From Nocardia tenerifensis NBRC 101015 (GTDB taxonomy: Bacteria; Actinomycetota; Actinomycetes; Mycobacteriales; Mycobacteriaceae): a stretch of 55,737 bases of DNA. The notes below the pieces were generated by a model, which saw nothing but the letters and a program-made list of their open reading frames with translations, had not been told where the DNA came from and ran no database searches. Below are positions 51,279 through 55,737 of the stretch, piece after piece (position 1 is the first letter of the stretch; each line of letters opens with the position of its first letter). The stretch covers positions 1-55,737 of the forward strand of contig NZ_BAGH01000282.1 in NCBI RefSeq assembly GCF_000308715.1, in the 5' to 3' direction. The translations under genes and the position numbers were made by a program.

Positions 51279-51887
51279 GTGACCCCTCGACGCCGCCTCT
51301 CCCCCGACGAACGCCGACGCGTCCTGCTGGAAGCAGGCGCGCGCCTGTTCGCCGAGCGCGCCTACGACGCCGTGCTGATGGAGGACGTCGCCGCGGCCGC
51401 TGGCGTCTCGCGCGCCCTGCTCTACCGCCACTTCCCGAGCAAGCGCGACCTCTTCGCCGGCGTCTACGAGCAGGCGACGGATCAATTACTGGGCGCCACG
51501 CCCTTCGACGACGGCAAGCCGCCCCTCGAACAGCTCGCCGCCGGGCTGCGGACCCACTTCGACTATTTCGAGGCCAACGCGCACAGCGTGCTGGCGGCCA
51601 ATCGCGTGCTCGCGGGCGACCCGACCATCCAGGCGATCATCGAGGGCGAACTCGGCGAGCTGCGCCGACGGGTCCTCGACGCCCTCGGTCTCGAGGGGAC
51701 CCAGCGCCTCCGCGTGTCCTCGGTGCTGCTGGGCTGGCTCACCTTCGTGCGGGTGCTGACGGTGGAATGGCTGGAGAACAAGCACTATTCGCGCGCGGAG
51801 CTGCTCGACATCAGCCTCGGCGCACTGATGGGGGCGCTACAGCCGATCCTCGGATCCGAGATCCCACCGGCACCGAATTCCGAGTAG
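51279..51887 (+). CDS. TetR-family transcriptional regulator
   Basis: A 202-residue regulator. The N-terminal TetR helix-turn-helix is RRVLLEAGARLFAERAYDAVLMEDVAAAAGVSRALLYRHFPSKRDLFAGVYEQ. The C-terminal ligand domain is helical (FDYFEANAHSVLAANRVLAGDPTIQAII; LRVSSVLLGWLTFVRVLTVEWLENK). The start is a GTG at 51279, just 12 bases after a perfect 21-bp inverted repeat that also faces the divergent DUF4345 gene. Autorepression and repression of that gene are likely. The inducer is unknown. Confidence 0.93.
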   Translation: MTPRRRLSPDERRRVLLEAGARLFAERAYDAVLMEDVAAAAGVSRALLYRHFPSKRDLFAGVYEQATDQLLGATPFDDGKPPLEQLAAGLRTHFDYFEANAHSVLAANRVLAGDPTIQAIIEGELGELRRRVLDALGLEGTQRLRVSSVLLGWLTFVRVLTVEWLENKHYSRAELLDISLGALMGALQPILGSEIPPAPNSE

Positions 51888-52056
51888 GGCCTGGCCCGGC
51901 CGGATGCAGCCAGCCACCAGGGGTGAGCACGATCGCTCTGGCCGCGGCGGTCGACCACCGCCCGGCCCTGCCGCAGCGCGACCGGCTGACCCACCTCGCT
52001 CCGCAACTCAGAGACGAGGACACCGGAAGCGCTTCGGATGGACTAGGGCACACGAC

Positions 52057-52956
52057 CTAAAGATTGGACGGGCGCACGACCATCACCGACGCCGCGCGCT
52101 TGCCGCTCTCCCGCAGCAGCGCGATGGCCCGGCCGTCCGGCGCGAGCGCGGCGTACACGCCGGCCAGGCCGACGGGTTCGAGCCAGCGACCGTTGCGCAG
52201 GTCGTTGACCTGACTTTCATCGATCTCGCGGTGCGGGAAGGCGGTTCGCACGGCCTCGTCCATGTCGAGGCTCAGCGGCGCGGCGCCCGCCTCGGCCGCC
52301 GACGCCAATTCGTCCAGGGTGCGGGCGTGTTCGAGGGTGAACGGGCCGACCCTGGTGCGGCGCAACGCCGTCAGGTGACCGCCGACGCCGAGCGCGGCGC
52401 CGAGGTCGCGGGCCAGCGCGCGCACGTAGGTGCCGGAGGAGCATTCGACGACCACGTCCAGGTCGACGAACTCCCCGACATCGCGGCGTGCGCGAATGTC
52501 GAAGCGCGACACCGTGACCGGGCGCGCGGCCAACCGCACCTCCTCGCCCGCGCGGTGCCGGGCGTAGGCGCGTTCGCCGTTCACCTTGATCGCGCTCACG
52601 GTCGCGGGCACCTGCTCGATATCGCCCGTGAGAGCGGCTGTGCGCGCGGCGATCTCGTCGTCGGCGAGATGCCCGGCCGGGGTGGTCGAGAGCGCCTCGC
52701 CCTCGGCGTCGTCGGTGGTGGTGGCCTGCCCGAGCCGGATGGTCGAGTTGTAGGCCTTGGTGGTCAGCGTGAGCAGGCCGAGCAGCTTGGTGGCCCGCTC
52801 CACGCCGAGCACGAGCACGCCGGTCGCCATCGGATCGAGCGTGCCCGCGTGACCGATCTTCTTGGTGCGCAACAGCTTCCGGCACTTGGCGACGACGTCG
52901 TGACTGGTCAGCCCACCGTCCTTGTCGACGATCAGCAGCCCGCCGAGACCGTCCAT
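52057..52956 (-). CDS. truB: tRNA pseudouridine(55) synthase
   Basis: A 299-residue enzyme that makes pseudouridine 55 in the T-loop of tRNAs. The N-terminal GLLIVDKDGGLTSHDVV, the catalytic Asp41 in HAGTLDPMATGVLVLG, the KAYNSTIRLGQATTTDDAEG segment and the C-terminal PUA-like VGLAGVYAALAPDGRAIALL are present. The ATG at 52954-52956 overlaps the stop of pptT by one base (TGATG), so the two are translationally coupled. The order truB-pptT-pptH is the same in mycobacteria. Confidence 0.96.
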   Translation of the reverse strand: MDGLGGLLIVDKDGGLTSHDVVAKCRKLLRTKKIGHAGTLDPMATGVLVLGVERATKLLGLLTLTTKAYNSTIRLGQATTTDDAEGEALSTTPAGHLADDEIAARTAALTGDIEQVPATVSAIKVNGERAYARHRAGEEVRLAARPVTVSRFDIRARRDVGEFVDLDVVVECSSGTYVRALARDLGAALGVGGHLTALRRTRVGPFTLEHARTLDELASAAEAGAAPLSLDMDEAVRTAFPHREIDESQVNDLRNGRWLEPVGLAGVYAALAPDGRAIALLRESGKRAASVMVVRPSNL

Positions 52957-53624
52957 CAGGCGTGCACGATCGCGGTGAGAATGAACCCGTCGGCGATCAG
53001 CCACCGCCCGTCGAACGAGATCAGCGGCGTCCCACCGTCGGTAATCTGCCCCGGGATCAGCAGCTCGCTGTGGAAGGTGCCTCGGCCGGAATCCTCGGTG
53101 CTGTCCTGGATCTCGAAGGTGATGTGCGCGTCCTCGAAGCCGAGCCAGCGCGCGGTCAGCGGGAACCACGCCTTGTAGGTCGCCTCCTTGGCGCAGAACA
53201 GCAACCGATCCAGGTGCAGGCCGGTGTAGGTCGTGTTCAGCCACTCCCGCTCCGGCGCCAGGCTCACCGAGTCCAGCACACCCTCGGGCAGCGCCGCGTG
53301 CGGCTCGGCGTCGACCCCGATCGAGCGGAAACGCAGCTTGTGCCCCAGCGCGGCGGCGCGATAACCGTCGCAGTGCGTCATGCTGCCGACGATCCCGCGC
53401 GGCCAGATCGGCGCGCCCCGTTCGCCCTTGCCGATCGCCACCGGCGCCTCGCCGAGCTCGGCCAGCGCCAGCCGAGCGCAGTGCCTGGCGCCGATGAAGT
53501 CCCGGCGCCGCTTCTCCACCGCCTTCGCGATGAGATGCTCCTCGGCCGGGTGCGCCTTCAGGTCCTCCGGGTACTCCAGCAGCTCGGCCGACGCGACACC
53601 CGCGGGCAATATTGTCTCGATCAT
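52956..53624 (-). CDS. pptT: 4'-phosphopantetheinyl transferase (PptT type)
   Basis: A 222-residue Sfp-type transferase that moves phosphopantetheine from CoA to carrier proteins of fatty-acid, polyketide and siderophore synthases. The conserved motifs are RRRDFIGARHCARLAL (about 39-54), the SMTHCDGYRAAAL segment, the Mg-binding GVDAEPHAALP (103-113) and LLFCAKEATYKAWFPLTARWLGFED (141-165) with the W-x3-KEA-like motif. It is coupled to truB by a one-base overlap. By position it is the homologue of the essential PptT (Rv2794c). Confidence 0.95.
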   Translation of the reverse strand: MIETILPAGVASAELLEYPEDLKAHPAEEHLIAKAVEKRRRDFIGARHCARLALAELGEAPVAIGKGERGAPIWPRGIVGSMTHCDGYRAAALGHKLRFRSIGVDAEPHAALPEGVLDSVSLAPEREWLNTTYTGLHLDRLLFCAKEATYKAWFPLTARWLGFEDAHITFEIQDSTEDSGRGTFHSELLIPGQITDGGTPLISFDGRWLIADGFILTAIVHA

Positions 53625-53685
53625 CAGCGACGAGCCTAGACGAGGCGAGGCCGGCCCGGCACGACCATCCCGCCGACGCTCGCGC

Positions 53686-54642
53686 TCACACGCCGCGCCG
53701 ACGCTCGGCCTTGGCGCGCATCTCCGCGGCGGCCGCCTCCATCTCCGGGGTGACCTTGAAGTGACCGCCCCACGAGTTCAGCGAGCCCGGCGGGTATTCC
53801 GGGGCGGGCAGGATCTGGCGCAGCAGCGGGTCGGGCAGGCCGCGACGCTGCCACTCGCGCGGATAGCCGAGGGACACCTCCTCGAAGCGGACGCCGTCGT
53901 AGTACGAGGTGCGCGGGATGTGCAGGTGGCCGTACACCGAGCAGACCACGTTGTAGCGGGTGTGCCAGTCGGCGGTGAGCACCGTGCCGCACCACAGTGC
54001 GAACTCGGGGTAGAACATCACGTCCGTCGGCTGGCGGACCATCGGGAAGTGGTTGATCATGACCAGCGGCGTGCCCTCGGGCAGCGCGTCCAGCTTGCGC
54101 TTGGTCACCTGCACGCGGGCGTGGCACCACGCGTCCCTGGTGAGGTAGGGGTCCGAGGAGAGCAGGTACTCGTCGGTGGCGACCACGTTGCGGTCGCGCG
54201 CGATGGCCAGCCCCTCGGCCTTGGTGGTCGCGCCCTCGGGCAGGAACGAGTAGTCGTACAGCAGGAACAGCGGCGCCAGCGTCACCGAGCCGCCGTGCTT
54301 CTCCGCGCCCGCGCCCTCCCACACCGGGAACGGATCCTCGGGGGTCAGCACGTCCAGATCCCGGCAGATCGACACGAGGTAGTCGTAGCGGGCGACGCCG
54401 GTCATCTGCACCGGGTCCTTCGCCGTCGTCCACAGTTCATGGTTGCCCGGCACCCAGATAACCTTGGCGAACCGGGCGCGTAGCAGCTCGAGCGCCCATC
54501 GGAAGTCGTCGGTCTTCTCCCCCACGTCACCGGCCACGATCAGCCAGTCCTCGGGCGAGTCGGCGCGAATCTGCTCGACCACCGGACGATTCCCCTGGTG
54601 CCCGACGTGAATGTCGCTCACCGCCATCAACTTGGGTATCAC
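53686..54642 (-). CDS. pptH: Metallophosphoesterase, phosphopantetheinyl hydrolase type (PptH)
   Basis: A calcineurin-like phosphoesterase of about 318 residues with the full metal site: SDIHVGH, GDVGEKTDDF, WVPGNHELW, NHFPM and GHLHIPR. Its place directly upstream of pptT matches Rv2795c, which was reported to remove phosphopantetheine from carrier proteins and so to oppose PptT. The same role is inferred here. The start is one of two adjacent GTG codons (54645 or 54642) after AGGTAGG; an ATG at 54626 is less likely because the first strand IPKLMAVSDIH would be cut. A gap of about 60 bases separates it from pptT. Confidence 0.92.
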   Translation of the reverse strand: MIPKLMAVSDIHVGHQGNRPVVEQIRADSPEDWLIVAGDVGEKTDDFRWALELLRARFAKVIWVPGNHELWTTAKDPVQMTGVARYDYLVSICRDLDVLTPEDPFPVWEGAGAEKHGGSVTLAPLFLLYDYSFLPEGATTKAEGLAIARDRNVVATDEYLLSSDPYLTRDAWCHARVQVTKRKLDALPEGTPLVMINHFPMVRQPTDVMFYPEFALWCGTVLTADWHTRYNVVCSVYGHLHIPRTSYYDGVRFEEVSLGYPREWQRRGLPDPLLRQILPAPEYPPGSLNSWGGHFKVTPEMEAAAAEMRAKAERRRGV

Positions 54643-54833
54643 CACACCTACCTTGGCACAGGTGCACCCGTGTTCGCCCGTCACCCCGCCGCGTGATTTC
54701 GCCGCGAGTGGGAATACCGCTCTCCGGCACGCGGGCCGACCACTCCGTATGGCGGAGGTCTTGGCCGAGGGCGTCGCCACAGTGACGCCGAAGCGGGCAA
54801 GTCGAAATCGATGAACCGGTAGGTTGGGCTGAC

Positions 54834-55271
54834 ATGATCGCACGCAACACATTTCGGAAGTTTGCCGTGGCATCATCGGCCGCGGCAGCCATCGTCGCCG
54901 CACCTGGGCTCGCCGGGGCGACCATCGTGCCACCCAGCAGCGCGACCTTGCAGGTCGTGGGCGATACCGTCACCGCAACTCTGAGCGGGATCAGCACGGA
55001 CCTGCCGGGCGGCACCGTGCAGTGCACGCTGTTCGTCGACGGCGACCCACGGCAGAACACGCTCTCCGCGAGGGAACCCGCGCCCGCGAACTTCACCCTG
55101 GCCCGCCCGCTGGCCGCGGGCGAGCACCTGGCCCTGACCTACTGCGCCGACTTCCCGGCCGACTCCGACACGCCGAGCTCGTACCCGACGCTGGCCTGCG
55201 CCAAGGTGACCATGCCCGTCGGCACGGTCGAGGCGTTGCCGAACGATCAGTGTTTTCTGACCAACAGCTGA
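54834..55271 (+). CDS. Small secreted protein of unknown function
   Basis: A 145-residue protein with a Sec signal peptide (MIARNTFRKFAVASSAAAAIVAAPGLAGA) and a mature domain of about 115 residues. This is rich in Thr, Ala and Pro with four cysteines (TVQCTLF, LTYCADF, LACAKV, DQCFL), suggesting two disulfides. The beta-strand pattern (LQVVGDTVTATLSGI, then GGTVQCTLFVDGD) suggests an immunoglobulin-like fold. I do not recognise a named family. It is divergent from pptH and has a strong hairpin after its stop. Confidence 0.78.
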   Translation: MIARNTFRKFAVASSAAAAIVAAPGLAGATIVPPSSATLQVVGDTVTATLSGISTDLPGGTVQCTLFVDGDPRQNTLSAREPAPANFTLARPLAAGEHLALTYCADFPADSDTPSSYPTLACAKVTMPVGTVEALPNDQCFLTNS

Positions 55272-55279
55272 CCGTGAGC

Positions 55280-55310
55280 GCGAAACCCCGGGCGCTGCCC
55301 GGGGTTTCGC
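55280..55310. terminator. Strong hairpin between convergent genes
   Basis: GCGAAACCCCGGGC (55280-55293) and its exact complement (55297-55310) form a 14-bp stem with a three-base loop, nine bases after the secreted-protein stop. There is no external T tract. It probably serves that gene, and perhaps dinF from the other side. Confidence 0.75.
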
Positions 55311-55385
55311 TGGTAACCGGGCAAACATCAGCGCCTGTGCACCAAAGCGCCGTCGGATCCTCGGCAGACCTCGAGGTTCGGGCGC

Positions 55386-55737
55386 TTATCCAAGCTGTTT
55401 CGGGACCTCGACGCCGACCTGAGCCCAGCGCCCGGACCAGGCGCGCCAGGACACGGCGACCAGACGCAGCACCATGAAGGCCACCAGCCCGGACCAGATG
55501 CCCGCGATGCCCCAGTCGAAGGCCAGCGAGAGCCAGATCGCGGGCAGGAAGCCGACCACGGCCGCACCGAGGGTGCTGGTGCGCAGGTAGGCGGCGTCGC
55601 CCGCGCCGAGCAGGACGCCGTCCAAGGCGAACACCACCCCGGCCACCGGGATGATGCAGACGAAGAACCACCAGGCGACGTGGGTGCGGTTCAGCACGTC
55701 CGGGTCGTCGGTGAACAGTCTTGGAATGAGTCCTGCG
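55386..55737 (-). CDS. dinF: MATE-family efflux protein (DinF-like), C-terminal part
   Basis: The last 116 or so codons of a multi-span transporter; the start lies beyond the right edge. The visible part reads GLIPRLFTDDPDVLNRTHVAWWFFVCIIPVAGVVFALDGVLLGAGDAAYLRTSTLGAAVVGFLPAIWLSLAFDWGIAGIWSGLVAFMVLRLVAV. It includes the conserved FALDGVLLGAGD...LR segment of the MATE C-terminal half. DinF-type proteins are Na+ or H+ coupled exporters of organic cations or oxidised compounds. Mycobacteria also carry dinF near nrnA-rbfA-infB. Confidence 0.9.
   Translation of the reverse strand, partial: AGLIPRLFTDDPDVLNRTHVAWWFFVCIIPVAGVVFALDGVLLGAGDAAYLRTSTLGAAVVGFLPAIWLSLAFDWGIAGIWSGLVAFMVLRLVAVSWRAWSGRWAQVGVEVPKQLG

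Overview
The window is chromosomal DNA of a high-GC actinobacterium of the Mycobacteriales, most likely a Nocardia. The gene order clgR - cinA/pncC - pgsA - argA - ftsK - rnj - dapA - dapB - pepR (M16) - pnp - rpsO - ribF - mntR/sirR - truB - pptT - pptH - dinF matches, from memory, the M. tuberculosis order Rv2745c to Rv2796c plus dinF. Mycobacterial-type families (DUF4189, MTB12-like lipoprotein) and the many GTG starts agree. I see no IS element, integrase, prophage, CRISPR array or rRNA.

Layout. 1-2200: clgR (cut by the window edge), a CinA C-domain amidase, PgsA and ArgA. 2200-7750: accessory genes, including a pair of six-cysteine secreted paralogues, a TerC protein, a methyltransferase, a five-gene tRNA array and a DUF427 protein. 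7750-11400: a large AfsR/SARP-type regulator followed by 0.7 kb of mostly decayed DNA with a gcvP remnant. 11400-20550: core block (ASCH-like gene, ftsK, small secreted proteins, rnj, dapA, ribbon-helix-helix regulator). 20550-25450: AlkX/YcaQ-like glycosylase, a response regulator / histidine kinase / degenerate sensor triad, and a flavodoxin-like protein. 25450-42580: dapB and an accessory stretch with a VapBC-type pair, several MarR/ArsR/NarL regulators, an esterase lipoprotein, an alcohol dehydrogenase, a DUF418 membrane protein, a pentapeptide-repeat protein, an amino-acid oxidase, tRNA-Gly and an MFS transporter. 42580-55737: core block pepR-pnp-rpsO, ribF, mntR, truB-pptT-pptH and dinF, interrupted by a hydrolase, a lipoprotein and a TetR/DUF4345 pair.

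The most interesting region is 5851-6554. A 37-codon reading frame with a good ribosome binding site precedes a strong intrinsic terminator, which is followed at once by five packed tRNA genes: Trp(CCA), Tyr(GTA), Arg(CCG), an odd tRNA with anticodon TAG, and Arg(ACG). The short frame contains codons for all five: two TGG, one TAT, three CGG, the rare CTA, and five CGA/CGC/CGT. Its last codons can pair (10 of 11 positions) with the 5' arm of the terminator to give a mutually exclusive antiterminator. This is the layout of a leader-peptide attenuator, but controlling tRNA genes rather than a biosynthetic operon. I propose an array that is transcribed when its own tRNAs run short.

Other points worth attention: a perfect 21-bp inverted repeat between the divergent DUF4345 and tetR genes; a likely one-base indel at the N-terminus of rnj; an apparent CTG start codon; a 45-bp triple repeat; degenerate direct repeats around the DUF427 gene; and clear candidate operators for several local regulators. 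Functional names rest on recognised motifs and remembered family features; no database search was run.
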